DNA of 64,000 nucleotides, from NCBI GenBank assembly GCA_947501355.1, contig CANMVA010000001.1, positions 1,759,492 through 1,823,491 of the forward strand, in the 5' to 3' direction. The translations under genes and the position numbers were made by a program. Source of the DNA: an uncultured Paracoccaceae bacterium (GTDB taxonomy: Bacteria; Pseudomonadota; Alphaproteobacteria; Rhodobacterales; Rhodobacteraceae). Of the stretch, positions 30,095 through 38,098 are shown in pieces. The first letter of the stretch is position 1. The number at the start of each line of letters is the position of its first letter. Under the pieces are notes generated by a model that was given only the letters and a program-made list of their open reading frames with translations, was not told the DNA's origin and did not search any database.

Positions 30095-30118
30095 AAAAAA
30101 GGCGCCCGTGATGGCGCC
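30095..30118 (-). terminator. Terminator after the DUF882 gene (minus strand)
   Basis: On the minus strand GGCGCC (30118-30113) and GGCGCC (30106-30101) form a stem followed by six T (30100-30095), 32 bases past the stop of the DUF882 gene and upstream of the hydroxylase gene. Confidence 0.85.
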
Positions 30119-30149
30119 CTATTTCAGATTTCTGGGTTGGTGGCGGTTC

Positions 30150-30719
30150 TTAGCGACCCCAGGTGCGGACGGCACCGCAATCCATATGCACAAAGTTGGA
30201 CGAGGAATAGCGCCCGACGCCACCGGCGCGGCACGCCGCGGCAGCCCGTGCGATCTGGCTGACCGAGCGTGACTTGAGCCGCAGATCAGCCGCCTGGCCT
30301 TTCATATGCAGAGATTTCTTGGCCACGCCGCCAGAGCGGGCGCGCAGCATCGCGTTGGTCTTGGCGGTGCGATAGCCCGACAGCAGCAGATAAGGCTCGG
30401 ACGTGTTGAGCTGGTTATGGGCGGCTGCCATGATGTCGATGGTGCGCGTGTCCATGTTGGTGGCACTGTCCTGACGCCAGTCGCGCATGAAGTAGTTCAC
30501 TTCGCGCATGCCATCCTTAATGTATTTGCCGTCGATCCAGTAGATCATGTCGATGGTTTCACCGGTGCGGCCCGAATACATATGAATGCGTCGAATATCG
30601 CCGCCGCCGCGCAGAAAACCTGCTGCCTTGGAATATGTGGGAGCGGCTGTCACCGCGGTTGCTGCGAATGCAGCAAGAATGCCCCTGCGGGTGAAACCCG
30701 CGCTCGAAATATCGGTCAT
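30150..30719 (-). CDS. Tat-exported DUF882 / YcbK-like peptidase-fold protein
   Basis: A 189-residue protein with a twin-arginine signal (FTRRGILAAFAATAVTAAP) and a D-Ala-D-Ala metallopeptidase-like (M15/DUF882) domain. Zinc-type positions are visible in SGYRTAKTNAM, LHMKGQAADLRL and the final FVHMDCGAVRTWGR. Predicted to act in the periplasm on peptidoglycan. ATG at 30719 gives the Tat signal directly; the frame to 30830 runs into intergenic sequence. Divergent from an L,D-transpeptidase gene, consistent with a shared cell-wall role. Confidence 0.87.
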   Translation of the reverse strand: MTDISSAGFTRRGILAAFAATAVTAAPTYSKAAGFLRGGGDIRRIHMYSGRTGETIDMIYWIDGKYIKDGMREVNYFMRDWRQDSATNMDTRTIDIMAAAHNQLNTSEPYLLLSGYRTAKTNAMLRARSGGVAKKSLHMKGQAADLRLKSRSVSQIARAAAACRAGGVGRYSSSNFVHMDCGAVRTWGR

Positions 30720-31040
30720 GCTCTGCGTCGTCCCGTCGCTGAAACCTGTTTGACCTGTGTGTTCACAGTGCCGTCTGCCTATTTTTTCCCCAGTTGCCAC
30801 TACTATGACACATGTCGAATCGCCAACCAAGTGTGTTTTAGTTCAAATGCACTAAGACAAGAAATCTGGGCAAAAATTTGCTCACCGTGACAAAAGTGAC
30901 AAAATCCCAGATTTTGAGATTAGCTGTCGTATCGCCACCACATCTGGGCTAAAGCGTCGAAATTGTGAGTAGACAGCCTGTGGGCGATGCGAGACTGTCT
31001 TAACAGCTAAAATATAATTGGACGTATTTTGAGGTTCAGA
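30720..31040. other. Divergent intergenic region with nested repeats
   Basis: This 321-base gap between two divergent cell-wall genes holds no credible gene. It contains an inverted repeat AAATCTGGG (30862-30870) / CCCAGATTT (30906-30914), within whose 35-base spacer sits a perfect tandem repeat of GTGACAAAA (30887-30904), and a TATAAT box at 31013-31018 facing the L,D-transpeptidase gene without a clear -35 element. Confidence 0.6.
30862..30914. repeat. Inverted repeat enclosing a tandem GTGACAAAA pair
   Basis: Nine-base arms (30862-30870 and 30906-30914) are perfect; the enclosed tandem 9-mer pair (30887-30895, 30896-30904) is also perfect. Likely a regulatory site for one or both divergent genes; the binding protein is unknown. 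Confidence 0.55.
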
Positions 31041-32648
31041 ATGGCCGCTTTGACACGCAACTCTTCGTTTTTGGCGACCCTGGTGTTGGGGTTGCTCGTG
31101 CTTTTCAGCGCGCCGCACAGTGCCTCCGCACAGGTCACCGCTTTTAAGCAAGCCGTCGCCGAGGCTGCCGCGCGGGACGAGGCGCTCGCCAAGTTTTATA
31201 AAGCGCGCGATTATCAGCCGATCTGGACCGGCAAGGGCAACAAGGACCGCAAGCGCCGCACCGCGTTCTTCAAAGCGCTCGATCAGGCCCCCGCACACGG
31301 CTTGCCGATGGCGCAATACGATCCGGGCGCGCTCAAAGCGCAGATGAAAGCCGCCAGCTCCGCCCGCGATCGCGGCCTGGTCGAGGTGGCGCTTTCCAAA
31401 GCCTTCCTCGCCTATTCGCGCGATATTCAGACCGGTGTGCTGGTCCCGTCCAAGGTGGACAGCGGCATCGTCCGGCAGGTCCCGTATCGCGACCGACTGG
31501 CGCTGATCGATACATTCTCCCGCTCGACCCCCGCCGCGTGGCTGAAAAAGCTGCAACCCCAAACGCCCGAATATGTCCGCTTGATGAAGGTCAAGATGGA
31601 CATGGAAAAGCAGCTGGGGCGGGGCGGTTACGGCCCAAACGTGCAGGCCAAATCACTCAAACCCGGTGACAGCGGCGGCGCGGTGGTGCAATTGCGCGAC
31701 CGGCTTCGCGCGATGGGCTTTGCCAAGCGCAGCGCCTCGCAAGCCTATGACGCCGAGCTGCAAAAAGCGGTCCAGCAGTTCCAACTGGCCAACGGTTTGA
31801 CCCCCGACGGCGTCGCAGGCCCCGGCACTATCGCCGAGGTCAACAAACCGCTTGAGGCGCGCCTGCAGGCGATCATGGTCGCCATGGAGCGCGAGCGTTG
31901 GGTCAATCGCGAACGCGGCAACCGCCATGTTCTGGTGAACCTTACAGACTTCACCGCCAAGATCGTCGACAATGGCAAAGTCACCTTCGAGACCCGCTCG
32001 GTCATTGGCAAGAATGACAGCGACCGCCGCAGCCCCGAGTTTTCGGACGTGATGGAGTTCATGGTCATCAATCCCAGCTGGTATGTCCCACGCTCGATTG
32101 CCACCAAAGAATACCTGCCAATGCTGCGCAAGAACCGCAACGCGGTCAGCCATCTGGAGATCACCGACAGCCGGGGCCGCAAGGTCAACCGCGCCAATGT
32201 GAACTTCGCTCAGTTCACTGCGCGCACCTTCCCCTACAACATGCGCCAGCCCCCCAGCCGCGGCAACGCGCTGGGTCTGGTCAAGTTTATGTTCCCCAAC
32301 AAATACAACATCTACCTGCATGACACGCCCGCCAAGAACCTCTTCTCCCGCGAGGTGCGCGCCTACAGCCATGGCTGCATCCGCCTGAACGACCCGTTCG
32401 ATTTCGCCTATGCGCTGCTCGCCAAAGAGGTCTCCAACCCCGAGGCGTTCTTCCAGGGCAAACTGGCCACCGGGCAGGAAAGCTATGTGAACCTGAAAAA
32501 GCCGGTGCCGGTGCACATCATCTACCGCACCGCGTTTACCAAGGCCAAAGGCCACACCCAGTTCCGTCGCGACATCTACGGGCGTGACGCCAAGATCTGG
32601 TCGGCTTTGGCCCGCGAAGGGGTGGCGCTGCGCGCCGTTCAGGGGTAA
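31041..32648 (+). CDS. Murein L,D-transpeptidase (YcbB-like)
   Basis: A 535-residue exported cell-wall enzyme. A signal peptide covers about residues 1-30 (LATLVLGLLVLFSAPHSASA), then a YcbB-type N-terminal region, a peptidoglycan-binding domain near 195-260 (VVQLRDRLRAMGF, FQLANGLTPDGVAGPGT) and a YkuD catalytic domain with Cys446 in YSHGCIRLNDP. It forms 3-3 crosslinks or attaches proteins to peptidoglycan. ATG at 31041 is preceded by TGAGG; an in-frame TTG at 31029 is an alternative. A TATAAT element lies at 31013-31018. Confidence 0.92.
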   Translation: MAALTRNSSFLATLVLGLLVLFSAPHSASAQVTAFKQAVAEAAARDEALAKFYKARDYQPIWTGKGNKDRKRRTAFFKALDQAPAHGLPMAQYDPGALKAQMKAASSARDRGLVEVALSKAFLAYSRDIQTGVLVPSKVDSGIVRQVPYRDRLALIDTFSRSTPAAWLKKLQPQTPEYVRLMKVKMDMEKQLGRGGYGPNVQAKSLKPGDSGGAVVQLRDRLRAMGFAKRSASQAYDAELQKAVQQFQLANGLTPDGVAGPGTIAEVNKPLEARLQAIMVAMERERWVNRERGNRHVLVNLTDFTAKIVDNGKVTFETRSVIGKNDSDRRSPEFSDVMEFMVINPSWYVPRSIATKEYLPMLRKNRNAVSHLEITDSRGRKVNRANVNFAQFTARTFPYNMRQPPSRGNALGLVKFMFPNKYNIYLHDTPAKNLFSREVRAYSHGCIRLNDPFDFAYALLAKEVSNPEAFFQGKLATGQESYVNLKKPVPVHIIYRTAFTKAKGHTQFRRDIYGRDAKIWSALAREGVALRAVQG

Positions 32649-32673
32649 TCCTACCGCAACACGCGGAGGGTGC

Positions 32674-33765
32674 ATGGCCTATTCAGTTCAAGACATCGCA
32701 ACGGCGCTCGGGGCTCAAGCCTTTGGCGCCGTTGATCTTTTGATCGACGGCGCATCTGAGCCCGCCGCCGCTGGCCCGCGCGATCTGGCTTTGGCGATGG
32801 ACCCGAAATATGGAGGCGGCCTGGCCCAAGGGCAGGCCCGCGCGGCGATCCTGTGGCCAGATGCCGACTGGCAAGCGCTGGGGCTGGAAGCCGCAATCTT
32901 CGTGCCGCGCCCACGCTACGCGATGAGCGGTCTGACCACCTTGATGGATCCCGGTCCCGAGATCGACGAGGGCGTGCACCCCACCGCCGTGATCCACCCG
33001 GATGCCCAGATCGGGGCAGGGGCCGCAATTGGCCCCTTCGTCGTCATCGGGCGGGGCGCTCGGATTGGCGCGAATGCCCGGATTGCGTCCCATGTCAGCA
33101 TCGCCGAAGGCGCGCAGATCGGGGCGGAAGCGCTTCTCTGCCAAGGCGTGCGCATCGGCGCGCGCGTTGTGATCGGGGACCGCTTTATCGCCCAACCCGG
33201 CGCGGTTGTGGGCAGCGATGGGTTCTCCTTCGTGACACCGGAAAAGTCCGGTGTGGAAAGCGTCCGAGAGACCCTTGGCGATCAAGGCGACGCAGAGGCC
33301 CAAAGCTGGACGCGCATCCACTCGCTTGGCTCGGTCCGGATCGGGGATGATGTCGAACTCGGCGCCAACGTCGCCATCGACCGCGGCACCATCCGCGACA
33401 CGTCAATCGGCAACGGCACCAAGCTCGATAATCTTGTGCATATCGGCCATAACGTCGAGATCGGACACGACTGTCTGATCTGCGGGCAGGTCGGCATGGC
33501 AGGCTCGGCTCAGGTTGGCGACCGGGTCGTCTTGGCTGGTCAATGCGGCGTCAATGACAACATCTTCATCGGCGATGACGTGATCGCGGGCGGGGCAACC
33601 AAAATCTTCACCAACGCCCCCAAAGGCCGCGTGCTTCTGGGCTATCCCGCGATGAAAATGGAGAGCCACGTCGAGGCCTATAAAGGCCTGCGCCGTTTGC
33701 CCCGGCTTTTCCGGGATGTGGCTGACCTGAAGAAAGCTGTTTTAAACCGCGATAAGAGTGACTAA
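32674..33765 (+). CDS. lpxD: UDP-3-O-(3-hydroxyacyl)glucosamine N-acyltransferase
   Basis: A 363-residue LpxD, third step of lipid A synthesis. An N-terminal uridine-binding domain is followed by hexapeptide repeats from about residue 105 (PTAVIHPDAQIGAGAAIG onward) with the catalytic-histidine region LVHIGHNVEIGHD and a C-terminal helix (RRLPRLFRDVADLKK). ATG at 32674 has GGAGGG upstream; the longer frame overlaps the transpeptidase gene. Notably it is not in the bamA-skp-fabZ-lpxA cluster at 60-64 kb but in front of an acyl carrier protein and ketoacyl synthase. Confidence 0.95.
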   Translation: MAYSVQDIATALGAQAFGAVDLLIDGASEPAAAGPRDLALAMDPKYGGGLAQGQARAAILWPDADWQALGLEAAIFVPRPRYAMSGLTTLMDPGPEIDEGVHPTAVIHPDAQIGAGAAIGPFVVIGRGARIGANARIASHVSIAEGAQIGAEALLCQGVRIGARVVIGDRFIAQPGAVVGSDGFSFVTPEKSGVESVRETLGDQGDAEAQSWTRIHSLGSVRIGDDVELGANVAIDRGTIRDTSIGNGTKLDNLVHIGHNVEIGHDCLICGQVGMAGSAQVGDRVVLAGQCGVNDNIFIGDDVIAGGATKIFTNAPKGRVLLGYPAMKMESHVEAYKGLRRLPRLFRDVADLKKAVLNRDKSD

Positions 33766-33799
33766 ATCATCGGCAACGTCACGAATGGGGGCCGAAAAG

Positions 33800-34057
33800 A
33801 TGAGCGTCAAAGACACCGTCATTCAGATCATCGCCGAGCAGGCCGTCCTTGATGTGGAGGACGTGACGCCGGACAGCACTTTGGACAGCCTCGGCATTGA
33901 CAGCATGGGGTTGGTGGAAAGCATCTTCGCCATTGAAGAGGCTTTCGATATCTCGGTTCCGTTCAACGCCAATGACCCGTCTGAAAGCGAGTTTGATATC
34001 TCGTCCGTCGACAGCATCGTGAAAGCCGTTGAAAAACTGGTAGCAGAGCAGTCGTGA
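33800..34057 (+). CDS. Acyl carrier protein
   Basis: An 85-residue acidic four-helix acyl carrier protein with the phosphopantetheine attachment serine in LGIDSMGLVE (DSM instead of the usual DSL). It is probably a second, dedicated carrier rather than the housekeeping AcpP. ATG at 33800 is chosen by family length; in-frame starts at 33785 and 33758 exist. The stop overlaps the GTG start of the ketoacyl synthase, and lpxD lies 34 bases upstream, so the three genes form a unit. Confidence 0.88.
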   Translation: MSVKDTVIQIIAEQAVLDVEDVTPDSTLDSLGIDSMGLVESIFAIEEAFDISVPFNANDPSESEFDISSVDSIVKAVEKLVAEQS

Positions 34058-35262
34058 AACGCGTCGTCATTACGGGTGCAGGCACGATCAACGCGCTTGG
34101 CCACGACGTGCCGCAGACGCTGGCGGCGATGCGCGACGGCGTGTGCGGTATCGGCCCGTTGGAGATCCGCGATGTGGATCGCCTTGGCGTTCAGATCGGT
34201 GGGCAGGTGCATGGCTATGACGAGCATGCCCATTTCAACCGCCAGCAAATCGTTCTTTATGATCGCTTCACCCAGTTCACTCTGCTTGCCGCAAAAGAAG
34301 CTATTGTCCAGTCCGGTCTGACCTTCGCGGGAGAGCTTGCCGCCCGTGCAGGTGTGATCCTTGGCACTGCCGGGGGCGGGGTGAACACATGGGACGACAA
34401 TTATCGCTCCGTCTATGAAGACGGCAAAAACCGGGTCCATCCCTTTGTCGTGCCCAAGCTGATGAACAACGCCGCCGCCAGCCATGTCTCGATGGAGTAT
34501 AATCTGAAGGGGCCGTCCTTCACCGTGGCCACGGCCTGTGCGTCCTCCAATCACGCGATGGGGCAGGCCTATTGGATGATCCGCTCTGGTATGGGTGATG
34601 TCATGGTCACCGGTGGCTCGGAATCGATGTTGTGTTTTGGCGGCGTGAAAGCCTGGGAAGGTCTGCGCGTGATGTCAAAAGACGTCTGCCGCCCGTTCTC
34701 AGCCAACCGCAACGGCATGGTGCAAGGCGAAGGGGCGGCGGTATTCGTGTTCGAGGAATATGAGCACGCAAAAGCCCGCGGCGCGGACGTTCTGGCCGAA
34801 GTGATCGGCTTTGCCATGACCTCCGACGCGTCCGACATCGTCATGCCCTCGAAACAGGGGGCCGCGCGCGCCATTGAAGGTGCGTTGAAAGACGGCCAGA
34901 TCGCCAAGGATCGCGTTGGCTATATCAACGCCCATGGCACGGGGACGGCGGCCAATGACAAGACCGAATGCGCAGCCGTGGCCGATGTCTTCGGCGCGCA
35001 TGCGGACAATCTGATGATCTCGTCTACCAAGTCGATGCACGGGCATCTGATCGGCGGGACGGGGGCTGTTGAACTGCTGGCTTGCATCATGGCGCTGCAT
35101 GACGGGGTGATTGCGCCCACCATCGGCTATGATGAGCCGGACCCGGAATGCGCGCTGGATGTGGTGCCCAATGAAGCCCGCGAGGCTAAGGTCGATGTGG
35201 TCGTCTCGAACGCGTTTGCCTTTGGCGGACTGAACGCCGTTCTGGCGCTTGGGAAAGTCTAG
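34054..35262 (+). CDS. Beta-ketoacyl-ACP synthase (FabF-like)
   Basis: A 402-residue condensing enzyme that elongates acyl chains on a carrier protein. The Cys-His-His triad is visible: Cys162 in VATACASSNHAMG, His in NAHGTGTAAND and His in KSMHGHLIGGTGAVE. N-terminal KRVVITGAGTINALG is typical. GTG start at 34054 overlaps the stop of the acyl carrier gene, implying a working pair. With lpxD alongside, a role in making a lipid A acyl chain is an inference. Confidence 0.9.
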   Translation: MKRVVITGAGTINALGHDVPQTLAAMRDGVCGIGPLEIRDVDRLGVQIGGQVHGYDEHAHFNRQQIVLYDRFTQFTLLAAKEAIVQSGLTFAGELAARAGVILGTAGGGVNTWDDNYRSVYEDGKNRVHPFVVPKLMNNAAASHVSMEYNLKGPSFTVATACASSNHAMGQAYWMIRSGMGDVMVTGGSESMLCFGGVKAWEGLRVMSKDVCRPFSANRNGMVQGEGAAVFVFEEYEHAKARGADVLAEVIGFAMTSDASDIVMPSKQGAARAIEGALKDGQIAKDRVGYINAHGTGTAANDKTECAAVADVFGAHADNLMISSTKSMHGHLIGGTGAVELLACIMALHDGVIAPTIGYDEPDPECALDVVPNEAREAKVDVVVSNAFAFGGLNAVLALGKV

Positions 35263-35286
35263 GCGCGCGCTTTAAGAGCGCACGCC
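35262..35286. terminator. Hairpin at the convergent ketoacyl synthase / ialB junction
   Basis: GGCGCGCGCT (35262-35271) pairs with AGCGCACGCC (35277-35286), one mismatch on plus that becomes a G-U pair on minus. No clear T run on either side, so termination strength is doubtful. Confidence 0.45.
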
Positions 35287-35298
35287 AAGTCTTTGATT

Positions 35299-35973
35299 TT
35301 ATTCAGCTTGAATGCTGCCGCCGATGGAAATGATCGTATCATACCCATCCGTGAAACCTGTCAGGGACATGGTCAGGTTTACGCGCTGATCCGGTGCACC
35401 CAAAGGCACGATGCTGATCATCGCCTCATTGCCGCGCTTGAAGGCCGCGACGTCTGCCGGGGTCAGACCGATCCGCGATACACAGCCAATCGGTGCGCAG
35501 AACGTGAACGGATAACGGCGTGGGTTCGAGCTGTCGACGCGCAGGGTCATCTGCTCGGTCAGCAGCGTCTCAAGAGGGGTGACGATATTGGCTCCGGCGA
35601 CGACCTCGCCACCGCCTTGCAGGCCGAAAAGATTCACCTCGGCCACAGAATTGCCTTCACCGTCTTGCAGAAGCTGATAAAGCTGGCAGGGGTCTTCCTG
35701 ACCGTCTTGCAGCTTCACGCAGCGAATTTCCCAGTCGCCATGCTCCGAGCGGGTATAGGTGTCGCCCGGCTGCGGCCCTTCGGACACTTCCTCGCCCAGC
35801 GACAGCCCGTCGCGCTGGGGCGCGTCGGTGGCGGTATCCGTGCTATCCTCCGCGGCGGGAGCGGCGTCTTCGGTCGCCTCTTCAGAGGTGGTGTCGGTCG
35901 TTGCCTCCTGCGCAAAGGCGGGGCCGGACAAGGCCAGAAGGGCGATCAGCGGGAGGGTCGTGAATTTAGACAA
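35299..35973 (-). CDS. IalB-family periplasmic protein
   Basis: A 224-residue exported protein of the invasion-associated locus B family, common in alphaproteobacteria. Signal peptide about 1-22 (LPLIALLALSGPAFA), then an acidic Thr/Ala/Asp/Glu-rich low-complexity linker (about 22-55), and the IalB domain with HGDWEIRC, DPCQLYQLL and the cysteine pair in FCAPIGCVSRIG. Function outside Bartonella is unknown; despite the name it does not imply pathogenicity. Transcribed alone. Confidence 0.87.
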   Translation of the reverse strand: MSKFTTLPLIALLALSGPAFAQEATTDTTSEEATEDAAPAAEDSTDTATDAPQRDGLSLGEEVSEGPQPGDTYTRSEHGDWEIRCVKLQDGQEDPCQLYQLLQDGEGNSVAEVNLFGLQGGGEVVAGANIVTPLETLLTEQMTLRVDSSNPRRYPFTFCAPIGCVSRIGLTPADVAAFKRGNEAMISIVPLGAPDQRVNLTMSLTGFTDGYDTIISIGGSIQAE

Positions 35974-36098
35974 CGCATGTCTCCGAAAGTGGTTAGCTGT
36001 TGGGGCCAGATATCATGGCGTGAAAGCGATGTCAGGTCACAAAAGCGCTTGCGTTCTGCGAAGATTTGCCGGATTTCGCAGCGAAAAGCCGCCAAAAG

Positions 36099-36166
36099 AA
36101 AAAAGGACCAGCAAGCGCTGATCCTTTTCCTGAGTGCTCCCCGTCGGACTGGCCGACTTAATTATT
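36099..36166 (-). ncRNA. Candidate small RNA of about 65-70 nt
   Basis: Minus strand. A TTGACG-N17-TAGCCT promoter (36201-36173) would start transcription near 36165. The transcript would fold a GTCGG-CCAGT-CCGAC hairpin, then an unpaired GGGGAGCACTCAGG stretch, then the terminator AAGGATCAGC-GCTT-GCTGGTCCTT followed by six T (36104-36099). No known family recognised; prediction only. Confidence 0.45.
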
Positions 36167-36172
36167 ACAAGT

Positions 36173-36201
36173 AGGCTACGGCGTCCTGTCGCACCCGTCA
36201 A
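36173..36201 (-). promoter_or_regulatory. Minus-strand promoter for the candidate small RNA
   Basis: TTGACG at 36201-36196 and TAGCCT at 36178-36173, 17-base spacing, facing the terminator at 36126-36099. Confidence 0.45.
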
Positions 36202-36238
36202 CTGGATATTTGGGCGGAAAACCGCGCGCTGCGTAGGC

Positions 36239-36270
36239 AAAAAAAGGGCCACGCTGAGAACAGCGCGGCC
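36239..36270 (-). terminator. Minus-strand terminator upstream of the candidate small RNA
   Basis: Minus strand GGCCGCGCT pairs with AGCGTGGCC (one G-U pair) over a GTTCTC loop, followed by seven T (36245-36239). No gene on the minus strand lies upstream within the gap, so it implies a further short transcript initiating near 36330 or antisense to the DUF853 gene start. Confidence 0.7.
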
Positions 36271-36391
36271 AGTCTGACAGGGAGGAAGTTCACCCGCACC
36301 CGAGGACATCAGGGCCAGCGAACAGGTTTACTCTGGCATGCAGAGGTTAAGAATGTATTTTCACCGGAAAATATGTTCGGGAGGGACCCCA

Positions 36392-37933
36392 GTGAGTGAG
36401 ACGATCTTTATCGGCGGCGGTGGCGAAGGCTACGGCGCCCCGCAGGAGTTGCTTCTGAAATATGCCAACCGTCACGGCCTGATCGCGGGGGCCACCGGCA
36501 CCGGCAAGACCGTCACGCTGCAAATCCTGGCAGAGAGCTTTTCGACCCAAGGTGTTCCGGTCTTTCTGTCGGACGTGAAAGGCGATCTGTCGGGCTTGGC
36601 CGCGTCTGGCAGCGCGGACTTCAAACTACACGACGCCTTCACCAGCCGGGCCGAGACCATCGGCTTTTCGGACTACAGCTATGACGCGTTCCCGGTCACC
36701 TTCTGGGATCTGTTCGGCGAGGCAGGCCACCCGGTGCGCACCACCGTGGCCGAGATGGGACCGCTTTTGCTGAGCCGCTTGCTGGAGCTGACAGAGGCGC
36801 AGGAAGGTGTGTTGAACATCGCGTTTCGGGTCTCGGATGAGCAAGGCCTGCCGCTTCTGGATCTCAAAGACCTGCAAGCGCTGCTGGTCTGGCTGGGGCA
36901 GAACGCGGGAGAGGTTTCGCTGCGATACGGCAACATCTCGAAAGCGTCGATTGGGGCAATCCAGCGGCGGCTACTGGTGATCGAGAACCAAGGCGGGGCC
37001 AAGTTCTTTGGCGAACCGGCGCTTGATCTGGCTGACATCATGACGACCGAGGCCGACGGGCGCGGGCGCATCAATATTCTGGCCGCCGACAAGCTGATGG
37101 GCGCGCCGCGGCTTTATGCGACGGCGCTTTTGTGGCTGCTGTCGGAGCTGTTTGAAGAGCTGCCAGAGGTGGGCGATCCGGACAAGCCCAAGCTGGTCTT
37201 CTTCTTTGACGAGGCGCATCTGCTATTTGACGATGCCCCCAAAGCGCTGGTCGATAAGGTCGAGCAAGTGGCGCGACTGATCCGCTCGAAAGGGGTGGGC
37301 GTCTATTTCATCACCCAGAACCCCGACGATATCCCCGAGGATATTCTGGGCCAGTTGGGCAACCGGGTGCAGCATGCGCTGCGGGCGTTTACGGCGCGCG
37401 ACCGCAAGGCGCTGCGGCAGGCGGCAGAGACCTATCGCGAGAACCCGCGCTTTTCGACCGAAGACGCGATCCGCGAAGTTGGCGTAGGGGAGGCTGTCAC
37501 GTCGATGCTTATCAAGAAAGGGATGCCGGGCGTGGTGGAACGCACGCTGATCCGCCCGCCATCGTCGCAACTGGGGCCGCTGGAGGCTGGCGCGCGCAAG
37601 GCGATCCTTGCGGCGTCACCGATGTCGGGGAAATACGACACGACGGTGGACCGGGCCTCGGCCTTTGAGATGCTAGGCAAGCGCGCGGAGGCTGCCGCGA
37701 AGGCCGCCGAAGAGGCGGAGGCCAAGGAAGAAGACCTGAGTGCGGCACTGCAGGAATATTCGGCCGGACGCCGCTATTCAGGGAGCCGGGTGGGCCGCTC
37801 GACCGCGCGGCCAAAGCGTCAGGCGCCGTCGATTGGGGCCGAGATTGGCAAGGTTGTCTTGAAGGAACTCAAGGGCACGACCGGGCGCCGGATCGTGCGC
37901 GGCATCCTTGGGGGGCTTTTCAAAGGCCGCTGA
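36392..37933 (+). CDS. HerA-like DUF853 family ATPase (YjgR-like)
   Basis: A 513-residue P-loop ATPase of the HerA/DUF853 group. Walker A is [10 protein letters not shown] at about 36-45, Walker [11 protein letters not shown], with sensor region [29 protein letters not shown]. The C-terminus is a charged coiled-coil-like stretch ([19 protein letters not shown]) and a basic tail. Role unknown; related proteins are DNA translocases. GTG at 36392 ([17 protein letters not shown]) has GGGAGGG at 36380-36385 and matches the family start. Confidence 0.9.
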   Translation: MSETIFIGGGGEGYGAPQELLLKYANRHGLIAGATGTGKTVTLQILAESFSTQGVPVFLSDVKGDLSGLAASGSADFKLHDAFTSRAETIGFSDYSYDAFPVTFWDLFGEAGHPVRTTVAEMGPLLLSRLLELTEAQEGVLNIAFRVSDEQGLPLLDLKDLQALLVWLGQNAGEVSLRYGNISKASIGAIQRRLLVIENQGGAKFFGEPALDLADIMTTEADGRGRINILAADKLMGAPRLYATALLWLLSELFEELPEVGDPDKPKLVFFFDEAHLLFDDAPKALVDKVEQVARLIRSKGVGVYFITQNPDDIPEDILGQLGNRVQHALRAFTARDRKALRQAAETYRENPRFSTEDAIREVGVGEAVTSMLIKKGMPGVVERTLIRPPSSQLGPLEAGARKAILAASPMSGKYDTTVDRASAFEMLGKRAEAAAKAAEEAEAKEEDLSAALQEYSAGRRYSGSRVGRSTARPKRQAPSIGAEIGKVVLKELKGTTGRRIVRGILGGLFKGR

Positions 37934-37959
37934 GGTTTCGCATGCGAAACCGGGTTTTT
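37934..37959 (+). terminator. Perfect palindrome/terminator after DUF853 gene
   Basis: GGTTTCGCATGCGAAACC (37934-37951) is an 18-base perfect palindrome directly after the stop codon, followed by GGGTTTTTG. Confidence 0.6.
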
Positions 37960-38061
37960 GAAGGACAGTCCTTGATATCACTGGACCTTTTTCCATGATA
38001 TTTAACATAATACTTGGAACGCTGTAACGCGCTGTAAATAAAAGAAATATTAAGGTTAATG

Positions 38062-38095
38062 CGCCCGGATCAGAGAACTGGTCCGGGCGTTTTTT
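38062..38095 (+). terminator. Second terminator between DUF853 and CNNM genes
   Basis: CGCCCGGA (38062-38069) pairs with TCCGGGCG (38082-38089) with an additional inner CAG/CTG stem, followed by six T (38090-38095). The 110 bases between it and the first palindrome are A+T-rich and without a gene. Confidence 0.85.
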
Positions 38096-38098
38096 GTG

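Larger units (their letters stand above)
35974..36391. other. Intergenic region with candidate small RNA genes
   Basis: This 418-base gap has no convincing protein gene (a 90-codon minus frame at 36037-36309 spans the terminators and has no family or ribosome support). It has two minus-strand intrinsic terminators (36239-36270 and 36099-36126) and a minus-strand promoter pattern between them, suggesting one or two short non-coding transcripts. Confidence 0.55.

Noticed and set aside
36037-36309. 90-codon minus-strand frame in the candidate small RNA region
   Set aside because: Runs through two intrinsic terminators, has no ribosome site or hydrophobic or domain character; treated as non-coding.
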